DNA of 49,329 nt from an uncultured SAR116 cluster alpha proteobacterium (lineage in GTDB: Bacteria; Pseudomonadota; Alphaproteobacteria; Puniceispirillales; Marisalimonadaceae). Made by a program: the position numbers and the translations under genes. The notes beneath the pieces were generated by a model. The model had not been told where the DNA came from, did not search any database, and saw only the letters and a program-made list of their open reading frames with translations. Below are positions 1 to 9,739 of this stretch, in pieces. Location: NCBI GenBank assembly GCA_902618025.1, contig CACMYY010000008.1, positions 1 through 49,329 on the forward strand. The letters run 5' to 3'. Position 1 is the stretch's first letter. Every line of letters begins with the position of its first letter.

Positions 1-1
1 A

Positions 2-1264
2 AGATTCGTTGATAAGAGAATTGTTATTTTAAATAAAACTCTAAAAGAGCATAGTGATTTGGAAGCTTTAATAAGATTAGACGGCAAGGTCATTGTTGAA
101 GGTGAAGAAGTTGGATTATTAAAAGGTTTTGAATTTATTCCTTCTCTCTCTGAAGGCGAAAAAGCTGGTCCAATTTTATCTGCGGCAAGAAAAATTTTAC
201 CTAAAGAAATTGAAAGACGTGTTAAAGAGCTTTTAATGTCTGATAACGCAGCTTTTAAGTTTGATGATTATGGTTCTATTTTATGGCAAAATAATAAGAT
301 TGCAAAACTAACAACTGGTGAAAACTTATATTCACCTAAAATTATTATTACTAATTCTGAATTTTTATCAGACGAACAGATTAAGCAAATAGAAATTAGA
401 GCAAGTGAGGCAGTTGAGAAAAATATAGAAGATACTTTATCTGAAGCTATTAACTTAAAAAAACCTATTTTAAATGTTGAACAACAAAACAATAAAACTG
501 AAAAACAACAAAATATATCTATAATTACAAATGATGATGAAAAAAAGCTCTCTGAAAGTATTTCTGGAAAAGCTTTGGGCATTGCATATCAAGTTTATGA
601 AGGATTAGGTTCAGCGCAAATTAATAATTTATCAATGTCCACAGTTAATTTATCAGAAGCTGACAAAAGAAATTTAGCAAGACTTGGACTAAGATTAGGT
701 GTTGAAACTATCTATTTACCTAATCTCTTAAAGCCAGCTGCAATAAAATTAAGAGCATTATTATGGTCTGTTTATAATCAAGATTTTCCAAAAGATGCTT
801 TTCCACCTGATGGACGCGTGAGTATAAAAACTTTACTAAACGTTAAAAAAGAGTTTTACAGGGCTTTAGGTTTTGTGCCTCTAGGGAATTTGGCACTTAG
901 AGCCGATATTGCCGAGAGATTGTCCGCCTTAATTAGGATAGAAGCTAGAAATGGTCAATTTAGGATTAATGAGACCATGTTATCTATTGCAGGTGCAACA
1001 AAAATTCAAATGGAAGAAATTATCTATGATTTAGGTTACTCAAAGTATGGTGAAGAACCTTCAATTCTAGCTGACCAAGTCCCGATTATTATTTTTGAAA
1101 AAAAGAAGAGAGCTAATAAACCTAAAGTCAAAAATTACAATAAAAAAACTTTGAAAAGCAAAAATGATAAAGTTAAAAAGTTTTTAAAAACAAAAAATAA
1201 TGAGAAATTACCAGATCCTTTGTCGCCATTCGCAATTTTAAAATCAATAAAGATAAAAAAATGA
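2..1264 (+). CDS. Suv3-type RNA/DNA helicase, C-terminal part (5' end cut off by window)
   Basis: The frame is open from base 2 to the TGA at 1262-1264, so the N-terminal ATPase core lies outside the window. The C-terminal part reads ALGIAYQVYEGLGSAQ, then a basic stretch ending in LRLGVETIYLPNLLKPAA. This resembles the C-terminal domain of the large alphaproteobacterial Suv3/MgpS-like helicases, where the corresponding text is of the form GVRLG..S.YLPRLLKP. The extreme C-terminus is lysine-rich. The neighbours support the call: helicase, S4 protein, FdxA, CarD is a recurrent order in Alphaproteobacteria. The helicase motifs cannot be checked here. The first in-frame start-like codon (TTG at 59) is not the true start. 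Confidence 0.75.
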   Translation, partial: RFVDKRIVILNKTLKEHSDLEALIRLDGKVIVEGEEVGLLKGFEFIPSLSEGEKAGPILSAARKILPKEIERRVKELLMSDNAAFKFDDYGSILWQNNKIAKLTTGENLYSPKIIITNSEFLSDEQIKQIEIRASEAVEKNIEDTLSEAINLKKPILNVEQQNNKTEKQQNISIITNDDEKKLSESISGKALGIAYQVYEGLGSAQINNLSMSTVNLSEADKRNLARLGLRLGVETIYLPNLLKPAAIKLRALLWSVYNQDFPKDAFPPDGRVSIKTLLNVKKEFYRALGFVPLGNLALRADIAERLSALIRIEARNGQFRINETMLSIAGATKIQMEEIIYDLGYSKYGEEPSILADQVPIIIFEKKKRANKPKVKNYNKKTLKSKNDKVKKFLKTKNNEKLPDPLSPFAILKSIKIKK

Positions 1265-1265
1265 A

Positions 1266-1661
1266 ATGAGAACTAATATTTTAGGCAATAAGACACTTAG
1301 ACTTGATATTTATTTGTATTATATACGGATATTTAAAAGTAGAAGCATAGCAACAAAATTTGTGTCAAATAATAGATTACGTATATCAGGACAACTAACG
1401 CAGAAACCACATAAGATGATTTCGATAGGTGACGTATTAACAATAACAATTAACGATAATATAAAGGTATTGAAAGTATTAAACATACCTAATCGAAGAG
1501 GGCCCTATTCAGAATCATTAAATTTCTATCAAGATATTACTCCTATTGAAAGTGCTCCAAAAAAAGAAAGTCATAAACTTGATGTGAAGTTTGTTGAAAG
1601 AGTTGGTCGTCCTACAAAACGAGAGAGGCGCCAAACAGATAGGTTGATGGGTAGAGATTAA
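1266..1661 (+). CDS. S4-domain RNA-binding protein (HslR/Hsp15-like)
   Basis: A 131-residue protein beginning one base after the helicase stop, so probably translationally coupled. Residues about 10-60 have the S4 pattern: LRLDIYLYYIRIFKSRSIA, then VSNNRLRISGQLT. The C-terminus RVGRPTKRERRQTDRLMG matches the conserved basic tail (GRPTKRDRR..DRL) of alphaproteobacterial S4 proteins. The family relative Hsp15 binds stalled 50S-tRNA complexes and helps ribosome recycling. Whether this protein does the same is inference. The start ATG at 1266 fits both the domain boundary and the coupling. Confidence 0.85.
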   Translation: MRTNILGNKTLRLDIYLYYIRIFKSRSIATKFVSNNRLRISGQLTQKPHKMISIGDVLTITINDNIKVLKVLNIPNRRGPYSESLNFYQDITPIESAPKKESHKLDVKFVERVGRPTKRERRQTDRLMGRD

Positions 1662-1730
1662 AAATATACTCAATCTATGCTTGTAATGATAATTTTTGTA
1701 GTTTAAATACATATTAACTTTGAGATACTT

Positions 1731-2066
1731 ATGACATATATAGTAAATGATAAATGTATAAACTGTAGACATACTGATTGTGTGGAAGTTTGCCCTGTAG
1801 ATTGTTTTTATCTTGGCGAGAACACTATTGTTATTAATCCAGATGAATGTATTGATTGTGGTGTTTGTGAACCAGAATGTCCTGTAGATGCTATTCAAGC
1901 TGATTCCGATCCTGGAGCTGATGAATGGTTAGAATATAACAGAGAAATGTCAGAGATTTGGCCAAACATTACAATGAAAATTGATCCTTTACCTGATTAC
2001 GAAAAACATACTGAAGAAGAAGGTAAATTTCAAAAATATGGTTCAAAAAAACCTGGAACTATTTAG
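1731..2066 (+). CDS. fdxA: 7Fe ferredoxin FdxA ([3Fe-4S][4Fe-4S])
   Basis: A 111-residue electron carrier. Cysteines at 9, 12, 17, 21 and 25 and at 40, 43, 46 and 50 match the Azotobacter ferredoxin I pattern, offset by one residue. By family knowledge C9, C17 and C50 hold the 3Fe-4S cluster, and C21, C40, C43 and C46 hold the 4Fe-4S cluster. The C-terminal half (from about residue 60, [16 protein letters not shown]) is the usual FdxA extension. It sits between the S4 gene and carD, a conserved alphaproteobacterial position. The redox partner is not shown by the sequence. Confidence 0.95.
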   Translation: MTYIVNDKCINCRHTDCVEVCPVDCFYLGENTIVINPDECIDCGVCEPECPVDAIQADSDPGADEWLEYNREMSEIWPNITMKIDPLPDYEKHTEEEGKFQKYGSKKPGTI

Positions 2067-2182
2067 TACCACTTCCATAATTATCTTATAGCTGGTATTT
2101 TATGAGTTTTTGTGGTATAAATCCGTTTTCAAAATTTCTAAATAAAAATTATAAAGCAAATATTTTAAAATAGGTGATTAAA

Positions 2183-2707
2183 TTGTCAAAAGATCAAAAC
2201 TTAGTTAGCTCATTTATACCTGGTGATTTTGTTGTTTATCCTAGTCATGGCGTTGGTAAAATAATCGGAACAGAAAGACGTAAAGTTGAAGATTTAGAAC
2301 TAGAATTACTAGTTATAAGATTTGAACATGAAAGAATGACACTTAGGGTTCCATTGTCAAAAGCTACTGAATCAGGGCTCAGAACTTTGTCTAGTAAAGT
2401 ACAGATGGAAGAGGCTATTGTTACTTTAAAAGGTAAAGCAAAAGTAAAAAAGAGTATGTGGTCACGACGAGCTCAAGAATATGAAACTAAAATTAATTCT
2501 GGTAGCTTAGTTTCTATTGCAGAAGTTGTTAGAGATTTATACAGAAAAGATGATCAAGGTGAACAATCTTATTCCGAAAGACAAATGTATCAAGCCGCTT
2601 TAGAACGTTTGGCCAGTGAATTCGCAGCTGTTGATAATACAGATAAAGAAAGTGCTGTTGTTAAATTAGAAAAGATAATTGATGATAACGCTGATGAGGC
2701 AGCATAA
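2183..2707 (+). CDS. carD: CarD family transcriptional regulator
   Basis: About 174 residues. The N-terminal CarD/TRCF RNA-polymerase-interacting domain begins F..GDFVVYPSHGVGKI and continues through LELLVIRFEHERMTLRVPLSKA. A helical DNA-binding C-terminal domain follows (MWSRRAQEYETKINSGSL). CarD proteins bind the RNA polymerase beta subunit and stabilise open complexes, especially at rRNA promoters. The start is decided by the ribosome site: AGGTG at 2172-2176 is well spaced for the TTG at 2183, whereas it overlaps the upstream GTG at 2174. Using TTG removes three residues (MIK). Confidence 0.92.
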   Translation: MSKDQNLVSSFIPGDFVVYPSHGVGKIIGTERRKVEDLELELLVIRFEHERMTLRVPLSKATESGLRTLSSKVQMEEAIVTLKGKAKVKKSMWSRRAQEYETKINSGSLVSIAEVVRDLYRKDDQGEQSYSERQMYQAALERLASEFAAVDNTDKESAVVKLEKIIDDNADEAA

Positions 2708-2733
2708 GATATTGGATTTTCAATTTTAAATAA

Positions 2734-3675
2734 ATGTTAAATTTAAACAGTAAATTTAATTTTTTTGATTGTTTACCATCATATGACAGTAATTATTTAA
2801 AAGTTGGGAATGGACATTCAATATATTTTGAACAGTACGGTAATCCTAAAGGTATACCCATCTTGTTTTTACATGGTGGTCCAGGTGCAGGTTTTTCGAA
2901 TTCACATAAAAGTTTTTTTGATCCCAAAATTTTTAGAGTTATCTTTTTTGATCAAAGAGGCTCTGGTAAAAGTTTACCTTACGCTGAAACGAAGTATAAT
3001 AACACACAACTTTTAATCGCTGATATCGAAAATTTAAGAAAATCATTAAATATAGAAAAATGGTATCTTTTTGGTGGTTCATGGGGAAGTACGTTAGCAT
3101 TATTATATGGCATTGATTTCCCTAGAAGGTGTTTAGGCTTTATTTTAAGAGGTATTTTTTTAGGTTCTAAAAATGAGATAGATTGGTTTTTATACGATAT
3201 GAAAAAATTTTTTCCTGAAGCCTACGGCAAATTTTTATCATCTGTTCCACATAATTACAAAAATAATATTCTGGAATGGTTTCACACTCAACTACACATC
3301 AATAATAGATCCAAAAATCTCAAGGCAGCATCTATTTGGGCTGAATATGAAAACTCTTGTTCGTCTCTTAATTACGTCTCACGTCCAATTTCAGGTGAGC
3401 AAGCTCTCGCAATATCAAAAATAGAGACTCATTATTTTATAAATAATTGCTTTATAAATGATGACTATATCATTCACAATATTGATAAAATATCCAATAT
3501 ACAATCTGTCATTGTGCAGGGAAGATATGATGTGATATGTCCACCATTTACAGCATTAAAACTTGCTGAAAGTTGGAATAGTGCCAAGATTGAAATTGTA
3601 AATGATGCAGGCCATTCAGGTTTTGAAACTAATATCAGTAAAAAATTAATGAATGCTCTTCAAATGATTAAGTAA
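2734..3675 (+). CDS. pip: Proline iminopeptidase (S33 alpha/beta hydrolase)
   Basis: A 313-residue cytosolic peptidase that releases N-terminal proline, at the normal family length. Visible motifs: the oxyanion region LHGGPGAG (46-53), DQRGSGKS (73-80), and the nucleophile elbow GGSWGS with Ser116. The acid is probably Asp266 (GRYD) and the base His294 (GHSGFE). GGSWGS and DQRG.GKS are signatures of prolyl aminopeptidases rather than general hydrolases. It lies 26 bp after carD on the same strand. No strong Shine-Dalgarno precedes the ATG. Confidence 0.88.
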   Translation: MLNLNSKFNFFDCLPSYDSNYLKVGNGHSIYFEQYGNPKGIPILFLHGGPGAGFSNSHKSFFDPKIFRVIFFDQRGSGKSLPYAETKYNNTQLLIADIENLRKSLNIEKWYLFGGSWGSTLALLYGIDFPRRCLGFILRGIFLGSKNEIDWFLYDMKKFFPEAYGKFLSSVPHNYKNNILEWFHTQLHINNRSKNLKAASIWAEYENSCSSLNYVSRPISGEQALAISKIETHYFINNCFINDDYIIHNIDKISNIQSVIVQGRYDVICPPFTALKLAESWNSAKIEIVNDAGHSGFETNISKKLMNALQMIK

Positions 3676-3744
3676 ACTATTGATTAAATAATTTTGAAAG
3701 GTTAACTTTTTAAAATAATAAATTTAAAAAGGTTTTAACTAATC

Positions 3745-3993
3745 ATGACTAATAATGATCTTGAAAAACTAACATTTGAAGATGCCATGAAGGAATTAGA
3801 AAAACTAGTAGATAGTCTTGATAAAGGAGATGTATCGCTTGATGAAGCAATATCCGCATATGATAGAGGCTCACAATTAAAAGATTATTGTCAAAAAAAA
3901 TTGCATGAAGCAAAAATGAAAGTTGAAACTATACAAGTATCGGATAATGTTGATACCAATCCAGAAAAGTTATCATCTTTTAAATCTAAATAA
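3745..3993 (+). CDS. xseB: Exodeoxyribonuclease VII small subunit
   Basis: An 82-residue helical protein with the XseB signature LTFEDAMKELEKLVDSLD at residues 9-26, followed by LDEAISAYDRGSQLKDYCQKKL. XseB packs against XseA in the exonuclease VII complex, which degrades single-stranded DNA. The large subunit is not in this window. It is first in the run xseB-ispA-dxs-tlyA, a common arrangement in Alphaproteobacteria, and only 29 bp separate it from ispA. Confidence 0.93.
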   Translation: MTNNDLEKLTFEDAMKELEKLVDSLDKGDVSLDEAISAYDRGSQLKDYCQKKLHEAKMKVETIQVSDNVDTNPEKLSSFKSK

Positions 3994-4022
3994 TTTATCT
4001 TTACGATAATTAGGACAATTTG

Positions 4023-4940
4023 ATGATTAAATTTCAAAATCAGCTTGAAAAAAATTCGCAAGAAATTGATAAATTCTTAGATGATAATTTGCCATCTGGT
4101 AATGGCTTAAATTCAAAGCTTTTTGAAGCAATGAGATATTCGTCAATTAGTGGGGGGAAAAAGATAAGAGCTTATTTAGTCTTAGAAGTTGGCCGTTTTC
4201 TTAGTTCAATTAATAATAAATCTTTTTCTAGATCAAAATTTGAAGAATTAATTGCCATTGGATCAGCTATTGAAGCGATTCATTCTTATTCATTAATTCA
4301 TGATGATTTACCAGCTATGGACAATTCTCCAATCAGGAGAGGAAAGGCATCTAATCATATAAAATTTGACCATCATACGGCTATTCTTGCTGGAGATGGA
4401 TTATTAAGTTGGGCTTTCCAAATAATTGGAGACAGCAATTTTATTTCTAATGCGGAACAAAGATCTGAGATTTGTTTTGTTATAGCAAAAGCTATTGGAC
4501 CAGATGGTATGGTTGGTGGCCAACAAGCTGATATGGACTTTACAAAATACAATTCTATAAGTTTAGATCAGATAGAGTGGATTCAAAATCATAAAACAGG
4601 TGCATTAATATCTTGTTGTGCTCATGTGGCATCAATCTTATTAAATGCTAGTGAAAAACAAAAAAGTAATTTAATTAATTATGCAAATCATATTGGTTTA
4701 GCTTTTCAAATTGCTGATGATTTACTTGATCTTAGTGGAAATGCTTCATCTATGGGAAAACCTATCAGACAAGATACCAAAAATGAAACTCCTAATTTTG
4801 TGACAGTTTTAGGTAAAGAAAAAGCCGTAGAAAAAGCATTAGAAGCATCTAAAAAAGCTATTGATTTGATTAAAAATTTCAAACAAGAATCAGAAAATCT
4901 TGTATCTTTAGCTAAATATACTGTAAAAAGAAGTAAGTAA
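4023..4940 (+). CDS. ispA: Farnesyl/geranyl diphosphate synthase (IspA family)
   Basis: A trans-polyprenyl diphosphate synthase of about 305 residues, condensing IPP with allylic diphosphates. The first aspartate-rich motif is DDLPAMDN and the second is ADDLLDLSG. The sequence also carries SGGKKIRAYL and GGQQADMDF, typical of the IspA group. AGGA at 4012-4015 is best spaced for the ATG at 4023, not for the TTG directly before it. It precedes dxs, which supplies the same pathway. Confidence 0.93.
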   Translation: MIKFQNQLEKNSQEIDKFLDDNLPSGNGLNSKLFEAMRYSSISGGKKIRAYLVLEVGRFLSSINNKSFSRSKFEELIAIGSAIEAIHSYSLIHDDLPAMDNSPIRRGKASNHIKFDHHTAILAGDGLLSWAFQIIGDSNFISNAEQRSEICFVIAKAIGPDGMVGGQQADMDFTKYNSISLDQIEWIQNHKTGALISCCAHVASILLNASEKQKSNLINYANHIGLAFQIADDLLDLSGNASSMGKPIRQDTKNETPNFVTVLGKEKAVEKALEASKKAIDLIKNFKQESENLVSLAKYTVKRSK

Positions 4941-4974
4941 TTTTAAGTTTGTTGTTTTAGGTTTGAGTTAATAA

Positions 4975-6927
4975 ATGGCAATTGAACATAAAAAAAATAA
5001 AACCGTTACCACACCTTTACTCGATAAGATAAGTAATCCAGATGATCTCAAATTTCTAAAAATAGAGGATCTTGATCAATTATCCTCAGAATTGCGCTCG
5101 GATATGATTGATATTGTTTCTAAAACAGGTGGGCACTTAGGAGCAGGTTTAGGTGTTGTTGAACTAGCTATTGCAATCCATTATGTTTTTGACACTCCTG
5201 ATGATAGATTAATTTGGGATGTTGGTCATCAAGCATATCCTCACAAAATTTTGACTAATCGAAGGGAGCAAATGTCTACTCTTAGAAAATCCAAAGGCAT
5301 CTCAGGATTTACAAAGCGTACAGAATCTATTTTTGATCCTTTTGGTGCAGGTCATTCATCAACATCAATTTCAGCAGCTTTAGGTATGGCTGTTGCAAGA
5401 GATAAACTTGGGAAATCTAACAATGTAATTGCTGTCATTGGTGATGGCGCCATGAGTGCTGGAATGGCATATGAAGCAATTAACAATGCTGGAGCTCTAA
5501 AAACAAATTTATTAATTATCTTAAATGATAACGATATGTCTATAGCACCAGCTGTGGGTGCCTTAAGCAAATATTTATCTAATGTTGTATCAAGTCGACC
5601 GTTTAATAACGTAAGGCAAATTGCTAAACAAATGGTTAATCTTTTTCCTAAAGAAATTACTCAAACAGCTAAAAGAGCTGAAAGCCTAGCAAGAAATTTC
5701 TTAAGCAACGCAGAAGGTACTATTTTCAGTCATATGGGTATGAATTACCTAGGCCCAATAGACGGTCATGATGTTAGATCCATGGTTAAAATATTACAAA
5801 ATCTAAAAAACGGATCTCAAGATAGACCAATATTGCTTCATGTAGTAACAGAAAAAGGAAGAGGACATCCTTTTTCAAAAGGTTCTCATGAAAAATATCA
5901 TGCAGTAACTGAATTTAACGTAATTACTGGTGATACAGTTAAATCAACATCTAATGCACCTACTTATACAAACATTTTTGCTGAAACTTTATGTAAAATT
6001 GCTGCAAAAGATAATAAAATTTTAGCTATAACTGCAGCCATGCCTTCAGGAACAGGATTAAATAAGTTTGCAGAAAAGTTTGAAGATAGATTTTATGATG
6101 TAGGAATCGCAGAACAACATGCTGTAACTTTTGCTGCCGGAATGGCTTCAGAGGGTTTGAAACCATTTGTAGCCATTTATTCAACTTTTTTACAAAGAGC
6201 CTATGATCAAGTAGTTCATGACGTTGTAATACAAAATTTGCCTGTAAGGTTTATGCTTGACAGAGCTGGATATGTTGGGGCTGATGGAGCCACTCATGCA
6301 GGTTCATTTGATTTAGCGTATCTTTGTTGTTTGCCAAATGTGGTTGTAATGGCGCCTAGTGATGAAGCAGAGTTAGCAAAAATGGTTGTGACTGCTTCAA
6401 AATATAGTGATGGCCCAATTTTTTGTAGATATCCAAGAGGTGAAGGAGAAGGTATTGACACTACTGATGTTGTTCAAGATATTAAAATTGGTAAAGGAAG
6501 AATAATTAAAAAAGGGAAAGATTTAGCAATTCTTGCTATAGGAACAAGAGTTGGTGCCGCATTGAAAGTTGCAGATCGTTTATTACAAGATAATCTAAAG
6601 ATAACAGTTGCTGACGCTCGTTTTGCAAAACCAATTGATACGAAATTACTTGAAAAATTATGGAGCGATCATCAAAAACTTATAATAATTGAGGAAGGTT
6701 CTGTTGGAGGATTCAGTTCTCATTGTTTACATTTTTTATCATCTAGGGATCTTCTTAATAAACATAATAAAGAAATTAAATGTTTAACAATGCCAGATAA
6801 TTTTCAAGATCATGCTTCTCAAAATGAGCAATTAGCAAATGCAGGTTTAGACACAGATGGATTGATGAAGGTTGTTTCTGAAATGATATATTTGTCAAAT
6901 ACAAAAAATAAAACAATTGCTAACTAA
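4975..6927 (+). CDS. dxs: 1-deoxy-D-xylulose-5-phosphate synthase
   Basis: A 650-residue ThDP enzyme joining pyruvate and glyceraldehyde-3-phosphate in the first step of the MEP isoprenoid route. Visible: TGGHLGAGLGVVELAIA near residue 50, the ThDP/Mg motif GDGAMSAGMAYEA, the linker GPIDGHD, the second-domain catalytic region YDVGIAEQHAVTFAAG, and RAGYVGADGATHAG. Length and domain order (ThDP-binding, transketolase pyrimidine, C-terminal) are normal. A 15-residue basic lead precedes the usual TTPLLDKI start. It follows ispA by 34 bp. Confidence 0.97.
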   Translation: MAIEHKKNKTVTTPLLDKISNPDDLKFLKIEDLDQLSSELRSDMIDIVSKTGGHLGAGLGVVELAIAIHYVFDTPDDRLIWDVGHQAYPHKILTNRREQMSTLRKSKGISGFTKRTESIFDPFGAGHSSTSISAALGMAVARDKLGKSNNVIAVIGDGAMSAGMAYEAINNAGALKTNLLIILNDNDMSIAPAVGALSKYLSNVVSSRPFNNVRQIAKQMVNLFPKEITQTAKRAESLARNFLSNAEGTIFSHMGMNYLGPIDGHDVRSMVKILQNLKNGSQDRPILLHVVTEKGRGHPFSKGSHEKYHAVTEFNVITGDTVKSTSNAPTYTNIFAETLCKIAAKDNKILAITAAMPSGTGLNKFAEKFEDRFYDVGIAEQHAVTFAAGMASEGLKPFVAIYSTFLQRAYDQVVHDVVIQNLPVRFMLDRAGYVGADGATHAGSFDLAYLCCLPNVVVMAPSDEAELAKMVVTASKYSDGPIFCRYPRGEGEGIDTTDVVQDIKIGKGRIIKKGKDLAILAIGTRVGAALKVADRLLQDNLKITVADARFAKPIDTKLLEKLWSDHQKLIIIEEGSVGGFSSHCLHFLSSRDLLNKHNKEIKCLTMPDNFQDHASQNEQLANAGLDTDGLMKVVSEMIYLSNTKNKTIAN

Positions 6928-6983
6928 ACTTTAAATAATATTTTAGGAACCTTAAAATAAGTAGGGAACGAATAGATAAACTT

Positions 6984-7694
6984 ATGGTTTTAAAAGGCTT
7001 TGCTAAAAGTAGAGAGCAAGCTAATTCTATTCTCATGACTGGAAATGTGTTCGCTGATAATAAGCGTGTTGAAAAGGCTGGACAACAAGTATCACAAAAT
7101 TCAAAAATTGAGATCAAAGGCAAAACAAATCCATGGGTGTCTAGAGGAGGTACTAAATTAAATAAAGCTATATTGGAATTTAACTTAGATTGTAACTCTA
7201 TAATAGCACTTGATATTGGAGCAAGTACAGGAGGTTTTACGGATGTTTTATTAGCAAACGGAGCCAGTAAAGTTTATGCAGTAGATGTTGGATATGGGCA
7301 ACTTGATTGGAAATTGAGACAAGATGAAAGAGTTATTGTTAAAGAAAAAACAAATGCCAGATACTTAACAGATAAAATCATTCAAGACTCCTTGGATGCC
7401 TTAGTTTGTGACGCATCTTTTATATCGTTGAAGAAAGTTTTGCCTTCAGGACTTGGATTTTTAAAATCTCATGGCTGGTTAGTAGCTCTTATAAAACCTC
7501 AATTTGAAGTAGGCAAAGGTCTTGTTGGAAAGGGTGGTGTGGTAAGAAATCCTAAAATGCATGCAACAGTTATTAACGATATAAAAAAATGGATAGAATT
7601 TGAAGTTAAAATGAATGTTTTAGGAGTTATAGAAAGTCCTATTTTAGGCCCAAGTGGAAACAAAGAATTTTTAATCGTAGCTACAAAGATTTAA
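6984..7694 (+). CDS. tlyA: TlyA family rRNA methyltransferase/hemolysin (start codon uncertain)
   Basis: An S4 domain followed by an FtsJ/RrmJ-type methyltransferase fold. The SAM site is ALDIGASTGGFTDVLLANGA, and later CDASFISLKKVLP and LIKPQFE follow the TlyA pattern. TlyA proteins 2'-O-methylate rRNA cytidines, inferred from the family. The ATG at 6984 cuts into the S4 domain. In the same frame the upstream bases 6945-6983 encode RNLKISRERIDKL, which supplies the normal RLDKLLVERG-type opening, but there is no ATG, GTG or TTG there. An ATA at 6957, seven to nine bases after AGGA (6945-6948), is the best-placed alternative. See the findings. Confidence 0.88.
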   Translation: MVLKGFAKSREQANSILMTGNVFADNKRVEKAGQQVSQNSKIEIKGKTNPWVSRGGTKLNKAILEFNLDCNSIIALDIGASTGGFTDVLLANGASKVYAVDVGYGQLDWKLRQDERVIVKEKTNARYLTDKIIQDSLDALVCDASFISLKKVLPSGLGFLKSHGWLVALIKPQFEVGKGLVGKGGVVRNPKMHATVINDIKKWIEFEVKMNVLGVIESPILGPSGNKEFLIVATKI

Positions 7695-7707
7695 TTCATT
7701 AAAATTT

Positions 7708-8802
7708 TTATTCAATTTTTCCAATTTGACTTTCATGCTCTAACAATTGATCTAAAATCGTTATAGCCATCATAGCCTCAGCTACAGGAACAGCTCTAAT
7801 TCCAACGCATGGATCGTGCCTACCTTTCGTTTTAATTTTGATAGGTTCATTTTTTAAATTTATAGAATTTTTTTCTGTTAAAATAGAACTCGTTGGTTTT
7901 ACAACAAATTTAGCTACTATAGGCTGACCAGAGGAAATACCACCTAATATTCCTCCAGAGTGATTAGAGCCAAAATAATAATCTCCTTTATTGTCAGGAT
8001 AAATTTCATCATTGGCCTCACTACCTGTTAATGATGCTAAGTCAAAACCAGAGCCAATTTCTACACCTTTTACAGCGTTTATGCTCATTAAAGCTCCTGC
8101 AATTTCGCTATCTAACTTTTTATATACTGGGCTTCCTATTCCTTTAGGGATATTTTCAGCAACAACTTCGATTATTGCACCAGCGCTATTACCATTTTTC
8201 CTTAGATCGTTTAACCAAGTTTCCCACTCTTTAGCAGCTTTTGGGTCTCCACAAAAAAAAGGATTTTTATTAACCTCATTCCAATCAAAATTTTCACGAT
8301 TAATCTTATTTGGTCCTAACTGAATTACACTAGCTCTGATTTTTATAGAATTTTTTAACTTATTTTCTAATACCTTAAATGCAATTGCACCCGCTGCAAC
8401 TCTTACTGCCGTTTCTCTCGCGCTTGATCTGCCACCACCTCTGTAATCTCTTATTCCATATTTGTTCTGATATGTAATGTCGGCATGTCCTGGTCTAAAT
8501 TGGTTAGATATTTCAGAATAATCTTTACTTCTTTGATCTTCATTTTTTATGTTAAGTGCAATTGGATGACCAGTAGATTTTCCTTCAAAGGTTCCAGAAA
8601 GAATCTCTACGACATCGTTTTCTTTTCTTTGTGTAACAAACTTAGATTGACCAGGTTTTCTTCTATCCAAGTAAACTTGGATGTCTTTTTCATTTATAGG
8701 AATTAATGGAGGCACTCCGTCCACTACACATCCTATAGCTTTACCATGACTTTCTCCGAAGCTAGTAAATTTAAAAATATGTCCAAAAGAGTTGCTTGCC
8801 AT
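7708..8802 (-). CDS. aroC: Chorismate synthase
   Basis: A 364-residue FMN-dependent enzyme turning EPSP into chorismate, the last common step of aromatic synthesis. Family signatures are visible: [18 protein letters not shown] near the N-terminus, [13 protein letters not shown] in the middle, and [17 protein letters not shown] near the C-terminus. Length is standard. It ends 13 bp from tlyA, which converges on it, with no terminator visible between them. It is downstream of fabI on the same strand (34 bp gap). Confidence 0.97.
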   Translation of the reverse strand: MASNSFGHIFKFTSFGESHGKAIGCVVDGVPPLIPINEKDIQVYLDRRKPGQSKFVTQRKENDVVEILSGTFEGKSTGHPIALNIKNEDQRSKDYSEISNQFRPGHADITYQNKYGIRDYRGGGRSSARETAVRVAAGAIAFKVLENKLKNSIKIRASVIQLGPNKINRENFDWNEVNKNPFFCGDPKAAKEWETWLNDLRKNGNSAGAIIEVVAENIPKGIGSPVYKKLDSEIAGALMSINAVKGVEIGSGFDLASLTGSEANDEIYPDNKGDYYFGSNHSGGILGGISSGQPIVAKFVVKPTSSILTEKNSINLKNEPIKIKTKGRHDPCVGIRAVPVAEAMMAITILDQLLEHESQIGKIE

Positions 8803-8836
8803 TTAAATTCTTTCGATTAGAAAAATTTTTAGTAAT

Positions 8837-9667
8837 TTAAACTTCTTTTTTTTCTGGAGACATGTCTGGTGCATCAATTGCTTTCATGCCTACGACATGA
8901 TAACCACAATCAACGTGATGTGTTTCGCCAGTTACTCCAGCTGAAAGATCAGACAAAAGATAAACACCGCATCCACCAACATCATCCAATGTAACATTTC
9001 TTCTAAGCGGAGAGTTGTATTGATTCCACTTAAGAATGTATCTAAAATCACCTATACCACTAGCAGCAAGTGTTTTAATAGGGCCTGCAGACAAACTATT
9101 AACTCTAATTTTACTATCCCCCAGATCTGCAGCCAAATATCTTACTGAAGATTCAAGCGCAGCTTTAGCAACTCCCATTACGTTATAATGAGGCATAACT
9201 TTTTCCGCTCCATAATATGTTAGAGTCATCATAGATCCACCATTTGGCATCATTTTAGCTGCTCTTTGTGCAACTGCAGTAAATGAATACACAGATATTT
9301 CCATTGTCTTATAAAAATTTTCTCTTGTTGTATCAATATACTCACCTTTCAATTCTTCTTTATCTGAGTATGCGATTGCATGAACCAAAAAATCAATGCT
9401 ATTCCACTTTTCTTTCAGCAAATTGAATGTATTGTCAATTGCTTCATCACTTGACACATCGCAGGGTATAACAATGTCAGAACCAACTGATTCAGCAAGT
9501 GGACTAACTCTTTTTAGCAATGCTTCGCCTTGATATGTAAACGCTATCTCTGCACCTTGTTTTGAAATGGCATCAGCTATACCCCAAGCAATAGATCTGT
9601 CATTAGCTACTCCCATAACAATTCCGCGTTTGCCACTCATGATCCCGTTACTGTGGTTTTTTCCCAT
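8837..9667 (-). CDS. fabI: Enoyl-[acyl-carrier-protein] reductase (NADH)
   Basis: A 276-residue short-chain dehydrogenase-like enzyme, the last step of each fatty-acid elongation round. It shows the FabI cofactor motif GIVMGVANDRSIAWGIA, the SYSDKEELKG-type loop, and the catalytic Y-x6-K (YNVMGVAK) preceded by LTYYGAEK. A second ATG ten codons in (9640) gives MSGKRGIVMG, also a plausible start. The C-terminal tail is acidic and basic (PDMSPEKKEV). An extended -10 promoter lies upstream at about 9740-9748. Confidence 0.96.
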   Translation of the reverse strand: MGKNHSNGIMSGKRGIVMGVANDRSIAWGIADAISKQGAEIAFTYQGEALLKRVSPLAESVGSDIVIPCDVSSDEAIDNTFNLLKEKWNSIDFLVHAIAYSDKEELKGEYIDTTRENFYKTMEISVYSFTAVAQRAAKMMPNGGSMMTLTYYGAEKVMPHYNVMGVAKAALESSVRYLAADLGDSKIRVNSLSAGPIKTLAASGIGDFRYILKWNQYNSPLRRNVTLDDVGGCGVYLLSDLSAGVTGETHHVDCGYHVVGMKAIDAPDMSPEKKEV

Positions 9668-9739
9668 TGCCCAAATGTTCCCAGTCTTAAAATAGTGATT
9701 TAAAATAAAATTATATTCCTCGATAACATCATATAATTA

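Noticed and set aside
2067-2117. TACCAC/GTGGTA inverted repeat after fdxA as a terminator
   Set aside because: The six-base arms are about 39 bases apart and no T run follows, so a terminator is unlikely.
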